From Anaerolinea sp. (lineage in GTDB: Bacteria; Chloroflexota; Anaerolineae; Anaerolineales; Villigracilaceae): a stretch of DNA of 35,705 nt. Location of the stretch: positions 1 to 35,705 of the forward strand of contig JAIFKY010000027.1 of NCBI GenBank assembly GCA_020049345.1, given 5' to 3'. How positions within the stretch are numbered: the first letter of the stretch is position 1; each line of letters opens with the position of its first letter. Positions 9,370 to 18,436 of this stretch are shown here, in pieces. Below the pieces are notes generated by a model that was given only the letters and a program-made list of their open reading frames with translations, was not told where the DNA came from and did not search any database. A program made the position numbers and the translations under genes.

Positions 9370-10404
9370 CTATTTGACAACGCTCCTCAAGTTGATTTCA
9401 AACGGCGGATAGACGACCCCGTTCTCGGTGACGATGCCGCTGAGCAGGCGGTTCGGGGTGACATCGAAGGCTGGGTTGCGCGCTTTGGCATTTTTCGGCG
9501 CGATGGGTTCGCCGTGAAATTGGATGCCCAAGACTTCATCTGTATCGCGTTCTTCGATGGGAATTAATCCGCCATGCGCGAGGGATAGGTCAATGGTAGA
9601 GGTTGGCACAACGGCATAAGCGGGGATGCCGTTATCATGCGCGGCAAGCGAGAGCATGTAGGTGCCGATCTTGTTTGCCACGTCGCCATTTGCGGCGACA
9701 CGATCTGCGCCGAAGAATACTTTTTGCGCCTTGCCCGCCTTCAAGAAATAGCCAGACATGTTATCGCTGATGATTTCGTAGGGGATGCCGTATTGCTCCA
9801 ATTCCCAGGCTGTAAGGCGCGCGCCCTGCAAACGCGGACGGGTTTCATCCACCAGCACATGAATCTTTTTGCCTTGTTCATGCGCGGTGCGGATCACGCC
9901 CAACGCGGTTCCCCAATCTACCGTGGCAAGTGCGCCTGTATTGCAGTGATGGATGATGGTATCGCCGTCGTTGATCAACGCCGCGCCATGCTCTGCCATG
10001 CGTTTGTTAATTTCCACATCTTCATCTGCCAGTTTTTGCGCTTCATCCAAAATGACGCCGCGAACTTCATCGGGAGAGCCATCCACGGAACACGCAACGC
10101 CCATTAAACGATCCACTGCCCATGCCAGGTTCACGGCTGTTGGGCGCGAGGCTTTCAAGGTGGCGGCAGATGCCTGTAGATCGGCAATCAAGCCTTCGGT
10201 TGAGGTGGCTGCGGATTCATATCCCGCAAGCGCCAGCCCAAATGCGGCGGCGGCTCCAATGGCGGGGGCGCCGCGCACGACCATATCTGTAATTGCGCGG
10301 GCGACTTCTTTATGCCCGCGATATGAGACTACTTCAAAACGCGCCGGCAGAATGCGCTGATCGATCATTTTCAGTTCGTTATTTTCCCAAAATACAGTTC
10401 GCAT
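9370..10404 (-). CDS. mtnA: S-methyl-5-thioribose-1-phosphate isomerase
   Basis: AITDMVVRGAPAIGAAAAFGLALA, HHCNTGALATVDWGTALGVI, VLVDETRPRLQGARLTAWEL, VFFGADRVAANGDVANKIGTY. Confidence 0.95.
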   Translation of the reverse strand: MRTVFWENNELKMIDQRILPARFEVVSYRGHKEVARAITDMVVRGAPAIGAAAAFGLALAGYESAATSTEGLIADLQASAATLKASRPTAVNLAWAVDRLMGVACSVDGSPDEVRGVILDEAQKLADEDVEINKRMAEHGAALINDGDTIIHHCNTGALATVDWGTALGVIRTAHEQGKKIHVLVDETRPRLQGARLTAWELEQYGIPYEIISDNMSGYFLKAGKAQKVFFGADRVAANGDVANKIGTYMLSLAAHDNGIPAYAVVPTSTIDLSLAHGGLIPIEERDTDEVLGIQFHGEPIAPKNAKARNPAFDVTPNRLLSGIVTENGVVYPPFEINLRSVVK

Positions 10405-10407
10405 GTT

Positions 10408-11553
10408 TTACTCCTTTATTTCTGTCCAAATGGCATCGTATAACAAAAGCGCGCCGCCCAAATCTTTGACTTCGTGACCTTTTGCGAAAATATCTGCGGG
10501 GGTGTTGGTGATGGGTGAAGCCATGTACGCTTCATAAACATCGGTATGATTTGCTTTTGCGAATTCCAGCGCGGCTTGGTTTGGGTTGGTGTACGGGTAG
10601 TCCACCAGCGTCAGCCAGGATACATCGCCTTGCATCATGTAATTAAACCATGCATAACTTACGTCGGGATGCGGCGCGTTGGTTGGGATTCCCATGCCGT
10701 CATAAAAAATGATCGAACCTTCTTCGGGAAAGACATATTCAAAGGAGGGGTTTTCCTGCTTTGCGAGGAAGGCTTCGCCGTTCCAGACAATTCCCAAATC
10801 TACATCGCCAGCCAACAGCGGAGATTTGGGGCTGTCGCTGTCGAAGACTCGAATGTTCGGCATCAGTTCGATTAATTTTTCTTTTGCTTCTTTCAACTGC
10901 GCTACGTCAGTGGAGTTTACGTCATAGCCAAGCGTGAGCAAGGTCATGCCGATGACGACTCTGTTATCGTCCACGGCAACGATGCGACCTTTGTAGTCTG
11001 TGTTCCACAGGTCTGCCCAGGAGGTCGGCGGATTGGGCACGGTCTCGCTGTTGTAGACAATGGCTTGCGTTCCCATTTGGTACGGCGCAAGGTAATTAAG
11101 CGCGTCGCCGTAGGCGCTGACCAGACCCGCATCCAAATTTTTGGTGTTTGGTAATTTGCTTTGATCCAGTTTTTGCAAGAGTCCCTCGCGGATCAAAACA
11201 CCGATCATGTAATCGCTTGGATGAACCACATCATACGGATTGACGTTTTCGCCAAACGACATCTTGGTGTACAACTCTTCATTGGAAGAAAAATAATCCT
11301 TGTTAACTTTTACATTGTAGACCAGTCCGAAGCAATCCATCATGTCTTCCGGCACATATTCCGCCCAGGTGTAAATATTGATCTCTTTGCTTTCAAATTC
11401 CACACGTGGATTCGGCTCGGGGCAGGCAAATCCGCTGGAGGTAACTTTTGCCGCTGATTCTTCCTGTTTGGCCGCGCAACCTGCAACGGCAAACAACATA
11501 AAGACAACCAAAATCAACCGACCAAGGTGATAAATTTTGCGCTGTTTGTTCAC
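10408..11553 (-). CDS. PotD/PotF-like polyamine ABC transporter substrate-binding lipoprotein
   Basis: Lipobox VAGCAA; INIYTWAEYVPEDMMDCF; YDVVHPSDYMIGVLIREGLLQKLDQSKLPN. GTG start. Confidence 0.9.
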   Translation of the reverse strand: MNKQRKIYHLGRLILVVFMLFAVAGCAAKQEESAAKVTSSGFACPEPNPRVEFESKEINIYTWAEYVPEDMMDCFGLVYNVKVNKDYFSSNEELYTKMSFGENVNPYDVVHPSDYMIGVLIREGLLQKLDQSKLPNTKNLDAGLVSAYGDALNYLAPYQMGTQAIVYNSETVPNPPTSWADLWNTDYKGRIVAVDDNRVVIGMTLLTLGYDVNSTDVAQLKEAKEKLIELMPNIRVFDSDSPKSPLLAGDVDLGIVWNGEAFLAKQENPSFEYVFPEEGSIIFYDGMGIPTNAPHPDVSYAWFNYMMQGDVSWLTLVDYPYTNPNQAALEFAKANHTDVYEAYMASPITNTPADIFAKGHEVKDLGGALLLYDAIWTEIKE

Positions 11554-11627
11554 TTTCTTTTCCTCTTTTTTATTTGAATATTTTTGATTACTTTAATATA
11601 ACACACACAATCTGAATTAGACTTTGC

Positions 11628-11656
11628 TTGACGCGCCTGCCGTTTACCAGTATAAA
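11628..11656 (+). promoter_or_regulatory. Sigma70-like promoter
   Basis: TTGACG - 17 nt - TATAAA; predicted +1 coincides with ATG 11663. Confidence 0.7.
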
Positions 11657-11662
11657 AATAGG

Positions 11663-14080
11663 ATGAAACACATCCGCACCCTTCTTGGATTTTGGCTTGT
11701 TGTTGCGATAACGGGCTGCTCCATCCTCCCGAACCTTCCCGGCATCGTCCCAGACGTGACTGTGACCCCAACCATTTCCCCCACTCCCGCAGCAACCTTC
11801 ACGCCCACCGTCGTCCCCACTCCGCTGCCCGGCGCGCGCGTGGATGTGGGCGACCGCGCCTTCTTTAATGGGGAGTACGAAAACGCATTGCTTTATTATC
11901 AGACCGCGTTTCAAGATTCGCCCGATGTGCAGGTGCAAGCAGCCGCAAAATGGGGGGAAGCGCGTGTGTACTTTGCAGAAGAACAGTACGAAGAAACGCT
12001 GGGCGCAATCCAAACGCTGATCACGGAATATCCACAATCTACTCATTTGGGACAGGCTTATTTTCTACAAGGGCTGGCAAATTATCGCTTGACGAATTAT
12101 CAAACCGCCGCAGATGCGTGGCAAAAATATCTCGTACTGCGCCCAGGTTATTTGGATGCATACGCGCAGGAGTTGCGCGGCGACGCGCTCTTCGATGCAT
12201 TGAATTATGAAGCGGCATTGCCCGCCTACACAGCCGCCATTCAAGCCGCCGCTCTTGGAGATGACATCACAATTGACATGAAAGTTGCCGCAACACAGGC
12301 AAAGTTGGGTGATTACGAATCCGCGCTGGCATTGTACGACGGCATTTCCGCGCGCGCGGCAAATGATTACATCAAGGCTCAGGCGGCGTATGAGTCTGGG
12401 ATGTCGTATCAGGCTCTCGGTAAAACAGAAGAGGCGTTGGGTAAATTCCGCCTGTCTGTCGAAAATTATCCGCTTTCCTACTATGCCTATCTCAGCCTGG
12501 TTGCGCTGTTGGAATCTGGCGCAGAAGTAAGCCAGCTCGATCGCGGACTGGTGGATTATTTCAACGGGCACTACCCTGAAGCCGTCGCAGCTTTTGATCG
12601 CTACATTACGGAAAATCCAGCCAATGACGGCACGGCTTATTATTATCGCGCGCTGGCTCATCGTGACCTGGGTGACTTTGAAGTGGCATTGAAGGACTTT
12701 TCAATTTTCACCACAAACTATCCAACACACCCAAGTTGGGGAGATGCCTGGGGCGAAAAAGCCTTTGTCGAGTGGTATCACCTCGGCTCGAATGACGTAG
12801 CCGCAAAAACACTGCTCGATTTCGTCGCAGGCGTTCCCAACAGCGAACTGGCGGCAGACTATTTAATGAGCACGGCGCGAATTTATGAACGTAACGAAAA
12901 GTATGAAGAAGCCCTGCAAATTTGGGCGCGGATAGCAAATGAATACCCTGGCTCAGAGCAAGCCTCGACGGCTGTATTTTTGATGGGCATTATTTATTAT
13001 CGCAATGGAGATACCAATTCTGCGCTGGATGCTTTCACGCGCAGTCTGACGCTTTCTGCGCGCGCAGAAGATCAAACGCGCGGGTATTTATGGGTCGGCA
13101 AGGCTCAACAAAAACTTGGAAATCAAGAAGCGGCGATGGATGCCTGGCGACAGGCGCAAAACCGCGACCCCGGCGGATATTACAGCGAACGCGCCCGCGA
13201 TCTTTTGGTGGAGCGCGCGCCCTTCACGCCGCCGCTCTCTTCAAATTTAACACCCGATCTGGTTGCCGAGCGCAAAGATGCAGATTCATGGGTGCGGCTC
13301 ACTTTCAAACTCACAGCAGATACCGATTTAAGCGGATTGGGCGTCCTAGCGGTTGATGCGCGAATCGTTCGCGGAACTGAGCTGTGGCAACTTGGTCTTT
13401 ATGAAGATGCGCGTCTTGAATTTGAAAGCCTGCGGACTGAATTGGAACTCAACAGAGACGCGGTTGGAAGTTATCGGCTGACAAATTATTTACTGGAGAT
13501 TGGCTTGTACCGCTCTGCCGTATTTGCCGCGCGCCAAATTCTTACACTGGCCGGGCTGGATGAACACACCGAATCCATGATGGCGCCGCCCTACTTTAGC
13601 CACATCCGCTACGGGTTGTATTACCCTGACCTTGTGATTCCCGACGCGCAAACCAACGGATTTGATCCGCTGTTTGTTTTCAGCGTCATCCGACAGGAGA
13701 GTTTGTTTGAAGGATTTATCCAGTCAAACGCAGGCGCGCGCGGATTAATGCAAGTCATTCCCTCAACCGGCGCACAGATGGTCTCGCAACTCAACTGGCC
13801 GATTAACTACGATGAAAAAGACCTATACCGCCCTGATGTCAGCATCGCACTGGGCACACACTATCTTGCAAATAATCGCGAAATGCTGGAAGGCGATCTT
13901 TACGCGACATTAGCCGCATACAACGGCGGACCGGGCAACTCACTGCAATGGAAGGAACTCTCAGGCAATGACCCTGATCTGTTTTTGGAAAGCGTGCGTT
14001 TTGAAGAAACGCGCAATTACATCCGAAACATTTATGAAATCTACGTCATTTACAAACGGTTATATGGCGCGGCTGAATAA
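11663..14080 (+). CDS. TPR-containing lytic transglycosylase lipoprotein (Slt-type)
   Basis: MKHIRTLLGFWLVVAITGCSILP lipobox; tandem TPRs; VIRQESLFEGFIQSNAGARGLMQVIPSTGAQM and AYNGGPGNSLQW catalytic motifs. Confidence 0.9.
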   Translation: MKHIRTLLGFWLVVAITGCSILPNLPGIVPDVTVTPTISPTPAATFTPTVVPTPLPGARVDVGDRAFFNGEYENALLYYQTAFQDSPDVQVQAAAKWGEARVYFAEEQYEETLGAIQTLITEYPQSTHLGQAYFLQGLANYRLTNYQTAADAWQKYLVLRPGYLDAYAQELRGDALFDALNYEAALPAYTAAIQAAALGDDITIDMKVAATQAKLGDYESALALYDGISARAANDYIKAQAAYESGMSYQALGKTEEALGKFRLSVENYPLSYYAYLSLVALLESGAEVSQLDRGLVDYFNGHYPEAVAAFDRYITENPANDGTAYYYRALAHRDLGDFEVALKDFSIFTTNYPTHPSWGDAWGEKAFVEWYHLGSNDVAAKTLLDFVAGVPNSELAADYLMSTARIYERNEKYEEALQIWARIANEYPGSEQASTAVFLMGIIYYRNGDTNSALDAFTRSLTLSARAEDQTRGYLWVGKAQQKLGNQEAAMDAWRQAQNRDPGGYYSERARDLLVERAPFTPPLSSNLTPDLVAERKDADSWVRLTFKLTADTDLSGLGVLAVDARIVRGTELWQLGLYEDARLEFESLRTELELNRDAVGSYRLTNYLLEIGLYRSAVFAARQILTLAGLDEHTESMMAPPYFSHIRYGLYYPDLVIPDAQTNGFDPLFVFSVIRQESLFEGFIQSNAGARGLMQVIPSTGAQMVSQLNWPINYDEKDLYRPDVSIALGTHYLANNREMLEGDLYATLAAYNGGPGNSLQWKELSGNDPDLFLESVRFEETRNYIRNIYEIYVIYKRLYGAAE

Positions 14081-14102
14081 ATAGCACTTCCCCCAAAGAC
14101 GC

Positions 14103-14146
14103 AAAAGGACAAAGGACTTATTTTATTAAAGTCCTTTGTCCTTTTT
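14103..14146. terminator. Bidirectional intrinsic terminator
   Basis: AAAAGGACAAAGGACTT-attttatt-AAAGTCCTTTGTCCTTTTT. Confidence 0.8.
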
Positions 14147-14194
14147 ATTTACTGAAAAATCAATTGCACTTCGGAAGTGGAACTTCCGACCCGT

Positions 14195-14342
14195 GCCTTA
14201 AAGAGCGTTTCTTAAGTCCAAGTTTGTACAAGAAAAGAGCATTAACCACAGAGAACACTGAGGTCACAGAGATTTTTAATGGTTTTTTCTCAGTGATCTT
14301 CGTGATCTCAGTGGTAAAAAGCCTTTAAGAAACACTCTCTTA
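14195..14342. repeat. Long inverted-repeat element, copy D (CACAGAG family)
   Basis: Arms TTAAAGAGCGTTTCTTAAG / CTTTAAGAAACACTCTCTTAA; core CCACAGAGAACACTGAGGTCACAGAG...CTCAGTGATCTTCGTGATCTCAGTGGT; closely matches the reverse complement of 26029-26152. Confidence 0.85.
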
Positions 14343-14648
14343 ATCCATGTGAGCTAAAACACGTTGATGCGCGGTTTCCACATCCATGTCCATTACAGAA
14401 ACCAGTTTATCCCGGCCGTTTTCGCCTGCCACAATTTCCACACGCGATTTTGGCACGCCAAGCACTTCAGCCAGATAACTGAGCAACTCGGCATTTAATT
14501 CATCGTCGGTTGGCTCAGAAACAAGGTGTACCTTGATCGTGCCATCGTTCAATACACCCACGATCTGGTTTTGGCTGGCACGCGGTGTGATACGTACCGC
14601 CAGGGCTGCCCCACGTTGCCCGCTGTGAAGTTCATATTTTCTAGTCAT
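14340..14648 (-). CDS. DUF167/YggU family protein
   Basis: LAVRITPRASQNQIVGVLNDGTIKVHL...DDELNAELLSYLAEVLGVPKSRVEIVAGENGRDKLV. Confidence 0.9.
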   Translation of the reverse strand: MTRKYELHSGQRGAALAVRITPRASQNQIVGVLNDGTIKVHLVSEPTDDELNAELLSYLAEVLGVPKSRVEIVAGENGRDKLVSVMDMDVETAHQRVLAHMD

Positions 14649-14656
14649 GGTTCACC

Positions 14657-14923
14657 TCAATTTAAAGAAACAAAGATGGCGTTCAAAACCCGCGCTACAA
14701 GTTGGATTACTATAATTAATATCAGTGGACTGAAATCAAACATACCCGCCATAGGTACCAGACGACGAATTGGATTCAAAAATGGGTCAACGATGCGATC
14801 CAACGCTTCGCGCACAGGGTGATAGGGCGGGAGAAAAAACGAAAGCAAAGACGAAGCAATGACCACCCATACAAAAATCTGAGCAATGGTATTTATAAAA
14901 AAAATAAGTACCGAAAAATCCAT
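14657..14923 (-). CDS. YggT (YlmG) family membrane protein
   Basis: Two hydrophobic segments flanking HPVREALDRIVDPFLNPIRRLVPMAGMFDFSPLILI. Confidence 0.9.
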   Translation of the reverse strand: MDFSVLIFFINTIAQIFVWVVIASSLLSFFLPPYHPVREALDRIVDPFLNPIRRLVPMAGMFDFSPLILIIVIQLVARVLNAIFVSLN

Positions 14924-14976
14924 CCAACCTCCAAATTACTGCATCTGGTTTTACCAATGAAAATCAAAATTCCGGT

Positions 14977-15705
14977 TCATGTATATTGTCGCGCTCCAAC
15001 AATGGCAGTGCCAACCCTTACCAAAGTAGCGCCCTCTTGCACGGCTGTTTCATAATCGCCGCTGGTTCCCATGGAAAGTTCTGAAAAATTCACCTGCTGA
15101 AATTGCGAAGCAAGGTATTGCTGTAAACGCTTTAATTTTTGAAAGAAAGGTCGTGAAAATTCAGAAGTTCCGCCGAGCGGGGGCATGGTCATCAAACCAC
15201 GCACCTGCAAATTTGGCAGAGCCACCACAGCCGCAAGATCATCGAGAAGCGCAGACCAGTGCGTCTCATCTCCAGCCAGCCAGCCAGATTTGCTATCCTC
15301 GCCGCCTACGTTGAACTCCAACAAGACCGGCAATGCGCGCCCCGCTTCGCCGCAAAATCGATCCAGCCGTTTTGCAAGTTTCAGGCTATCAAGGGAATGT
15401 AACAAGTTAAAGTTCTGTGCCACGAGTTGCGCTTTGCGGCTTTGCACATGACCAATCATGTGCCATTCTACCGCAGAAAACTGACGCATTGATTGAAGTT
15501 TCATAACACCCTCTTCGGGGTAATTCTCTCCCAATAAATGCGCGCCTGCTTCAATCGCCGCCTGCACTACTTCGACGGGTTGTGTCTTTGTGACCACCAC
15601 CAACTTAACCGACTCTGGTTTGCGCCCTGCGCTTTGCGCGGCACAAGCAATGTTCTCAAGTGTTTGCAAATATCTTTCGCGGATCAGTGGAACCAAGTCG
15701 CTCAT
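14977..15705 (-). CDS. YggS/YlmE PLP homeostasis protein
   Basis: KLVVVTKTQPVEVVQAAIEAGAHLLGENYPEE, WHMIGHVQSRKAQLV, LSMGTSGDYETAVQEGATLVRVGTAIVGAR. Confidence 0.93.
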   Translation of the reverse strand: MSDLVPLIRERYLQTLENIACAAQSAGRKPESVKLVVVTKTQPVEVVQAAIEAGAHLLGENYPEEGVMKLQSMRQFSAVEWHMIGHVQSRKAQLVAQNFNLLHSLDSLKLAKRLDRFCGEAGRALPVLLEFNVGGEDSKSGWLAGDETHWSALLDDLAAVVALPNLQVRGLMTMPPLGGTSEFSRPFFQKLKRLQQYLASQFQQVNFSELSMGTSGDYETAVQEGATLVRVGTAIVGARQYT

Positions 15706-15714
15706 GCGCTAATT

Positions 15715-16497
15715 TTACCCCCGCAACGACATCAACGCGCCGAACCTGCCCGTTTTGCCTTTTTCGGCGCGATGCGAAAACCAATCGTCGAGGTGGCAGG
15801 CTGTGCAAACGCCCGAAATTTGGATTTGCTCCACGCCTGCGTTTTTGAGTTGAATGGCATTTGCTTTCCACAAATCCAGATATACGCTTCCGCTTCTGGT
15901 CTGCAAAATTTGATCTGCGTCCTGCGCATGTTTTTCCCGAACCTGAGAAATGACATCCGCGCCAACTTCATAATGATCGACGCCGATGGAGGGACCAATG
16001 CCAGCGATGATATTTTTGGGATCACAGCCATAATGCGATTGCATCCCCCGCACGGCGGAACCGACGACCCCGCGCATGGTGCCCATCCAACCGGCATGGG
16101 CAATGCCGATCACTTTTTTCACAGGGTCATGGAACAGGATCGGCACACAATCACCGAAACGCATAAACAAGGAAACGTTGGGCGTGTCGGTAAAGATGAT
16201 GTCTGCTCTTGGGGAAGGCTCTGCAATGGGACGCGAACTTTCAGCGTAGACAATGTCTGTGCCGTGAACCAGCCAAACGTCGTGAATGGACGCGGGGTCA
16301 CATCCCATGCAATTAAATACGCGCTCACGATTTTCGATCACATTTGCGGGGTCGTCGCCCACAGAGCCGCCCAGGTTAAGTGAGTGCCAGGGGGCTGGGC
16401 TGACGCCGCCGCGCCGCGTGAAAACGGCTTGTGTGATGGCGTTGGAAAAAACATCAAAACTGTAATAACGTAAACCGTTGCGCTCGTGAAAAGGCAT
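15715..16497 (-). CDS. pgeF: PgeF/YfiH family peptidoglycan editing factor
   Basis: VWLVHGTDIVYA, FGDCVPILFHDPVKKVIGIAHAGWMGTMRGVV, GPSIGVDHYEVG. Confidence 0.9.
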   Translation of the reverse strand: MPFHERNGLRYYSFDVFSNAITQAVFTRRGGVSPAPWHSLNLGGSVGDDPANVIENRERVFNCMGCDPASIHDVWLVHGTDIVYAESSRPIAEPSPRADIIFTDTPNVSLFMRFGDCVPILFHDPVKKVIGIAHAGWMGTMRGVVGSAVRGMQSHYGCDPKNIIAGIGPSIGVDHYEVGADVISQVREKHAQDADQILQTRSGSVYLDLWKANAIQLKNAGVEQIQISGVCTACHLDDWFSHRAEKGKTGRFGALMSLRG

Positions 16498-17507
16498 TAC
16501 TGTGAAGCCTCGTGGACTGCAAATTTTTTAACAAAGTACTGGCGTGTTTCGCTCATGGATTCTTCAATATTGGGGTAGGCGAACCACGCGGTGGACAGCC
16601 CAAAAAGAGCGCCGGTGAGCGCGCGTAAAAATGGCGTGCTTTCGCGGTATGGAATGACAGCGGCGAACCATGTCCAATTGAATTGGCTAAAAAGTTGTGA
16701 GAAGCCGTCCAAGCCAATGGGACCCAGCCCAATGAGAAGCCATAAAACCCAATGCAGAGATTTTATACGGCGTCCTGATAAACCAAAGATAATGCCGAAG
16801 ATCAACATGGAAAGGTAGATGGCTACGTCGCGTTCGCAGAGCGCAACTTTATAACCTATCGTTTCATCACCGATGTAGTTCCGCGCCTGAAAACGCGTGA
16901 TGCTGTACGGGTCATCCAGTTTGGAAATGCCAGTGACCTGCTCGAATGTTTTTACGCCGTCCACCTTTGCCTCGGCCAGCGGATAAAAAGCCTGTTCTCC
17001 ATAAAGGAAAAATGAGCGAAAGCCAAATTGATGGCAAAGCGGGCTGTAAATTCGATAGATTGCTTTTGCGGGCAGGGTGGCGCCCATCTTCATTAAAGTC
17101 GGCGCGAGGAGCGGCAAGCCAACATAAAAAAGCATGAACAGATTCAGCAAAAGCAAGTAACGGCGTGCAATCCAATATGAAACGCGGTCTCCAGTGGTCA
17201 CTTTTTTTCCTTTTTTGATTCGCATAAGATATTCCGGGTCGCCGATCTGCTCAAGTTGATTCTTTCTATCAGAGGCGGCGCCGAGAGTCATTTGTAATTT
17301 CTGGCGGGTGATGGGGGCTTTCAGGCTGTAAGGTCCCACTTCGATGACAGGAATTTCCAATCCAAAATTTGCTTTCAATGCGGCATCGCTTTCAATATCC
17401 ACTTCCACCAATCGGTGCGGATATTGAGATTGCAGTTCGCCCAACTCGGTTTTTACTTCATCGCATAATTTACATCCCATGCGGGTGTAGAGAGTTACAT
17501 TGAGCAT
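16497..17507 (-). CDS. Glutaredoxin-like (CKLC) domain fused to DUF2085 membrane domain
   Basis: N-terminus LYTRMGCKLCDEVKTELGEL; C-terminal multi-TM region with YSPLCHQFGFRSFF, VALCERDVAIYLSMLIFGIIFGL, GPIGLDGFSQLF. TAATG overlap with pgeF. Confidence 0.8.
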   Translation of the reverse strand: MLNVTLYTRMGCKLCDEVKTELGELQSQYPHRLVEVDIESDAALKANFGLEIPVIEVGPYSLKAPITRQKLQMTLGAASDRKNQLEQIGDPEYLMRIKKGKKVTTGDRVSYWIARRYLLLLNLFMLFYVGLPLLAPTLMKMGATLPAKAIYRIYSPLCHQFGFRSFFLYGEQAFYPLAEAKVDGVKTFEQVTGISKLDDPYSITRFQARNYIGDETIGYKVALCERDVAIYLSMLIFGIIFGLSGRRIKSLHWVLWLLIGLGPIGLDGFSQLFSQFNWTWFAAVIPYRESTPFLRALTGALFGLSTAWFAYPNIEESMSETRQYFVKKFAVHEASQ

Positions 17508-17520
17508 AAAAGTCCTTAAA

Positions 17521-17661
17521 TAGACTTCGGAAGCACTAGAAACTGTTTAATAACTTCACCACAAAGTCACCAAGACACAAAGTTTTTTTCTTCGAGTCTT
17601 TGAGGCTTCGTGCCTTTGTGGTCAAAAAGCGGGCTTATTAAACAGACACTTCCGAAGTCTA
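17521..17661. repeat. Long inverted-repeat element, copy C (CACAAAG family) with nested arms
   Basis: Outer 13-bp perfect arms TAGACTTCGGAAG/CTTCCGAAGTCTA, inner 11-bp arms CTGTTTAATAA/TTATTAAACAG, core shared with A and B. Confidence 0.9.
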
Positions 17662-17669
17662 TTCCTGAA

Positions 17670-18395
17670 TTAAATTCCAAAATCAAAGAAGAAAAATTGT
17701 CCCTGTTGGGCAATCAACTCAAATACGCCGGTAAAAAGCATAACGCCGATGATGACAAGAATTACACCCATTGCAATTTCAACATAGCGCATGGTTTTAC
17801 CGTATTTTTTCAAAACAGTCGTCACCCAGCCAATGCCGAGTGCGGCAATCAAAAACGGAATAGCCAGTCCGGTTGAATAGGCAGTTAATAACGTCGCGCC
17901 AAGCGGAACCGATCCGCCGTTGATCGCCAGGGTGAGGATCGCGCCCAGCACAGGACCCACACACGGAGACCAGCCGGCCGAAAAAAAGACGCCCATCAAC
18001 ACAGAGGAGAGATAGCCCCATTTTGGATCAGGAGCCTGCTGCACGCGGGTGTCATACGCCAGAAATGGAATGTGAAAAACGCCGATCATGTGCAACCCGA
18101 AAATAACCACCACAATGCCGCCGATCTTTGCCAGCCAGAAGCGCAGATCAAACAGTAATGCTCCGGCAAAAGCGGCAATCACGCCAAAAAGCACAAACAC
18201 CACGCTAAATCCCAGCACAAAGGCCAGCCCGTGACTGAATGTGACCCAACGATTAGATTTTCCATTTTCGCCGCCAGCGGCAAGTCCGCCGAGATAACCT
18301 ACATAAGCAGGCACCAGCGAAAAAACGCATGGCGAAAGAAAAGATGCCAAACCTGCAAGGAAGGCAAGCCCAACTGATATTTGAGAGATTTCCAT
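17670..18395 (-). CDS. CcdA/DsbD-like thiol-disulfide membrane transporter
   Basis: GLASFLSPCVFSLVPAYVGYLGGLA and FSAGWSPCVGPVLGAILTLA, multi-TM. Confidence 0.92.
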   Translation of the reverse strand: MEISQISVGLAFLAGLASFLSPCVFSLVPAYVGYLGGLAAGGENGKSNRWVTFSHGLAFVLGFSVVFVLFGVIAAFAGALLFDLRFWLAKIGGIVVVIFGLHMIGVFHIPFLAYDTRVQQAPDPKWGYLSSVLMGVFFSAGWSPCVGPVLGAILTLAINGGSVPLGATLLTAYSTGLAIPFLIAALGIGWVTTVLKKYGKTMRYVEIAMGVILVIIGVMLFTGVFELIAQQGQFFFFDFGI

Positions 18396-18436
18396 TTGAT
18401 TGATACCTTATAAATTTTTGAAAACAATCTAAAAAA

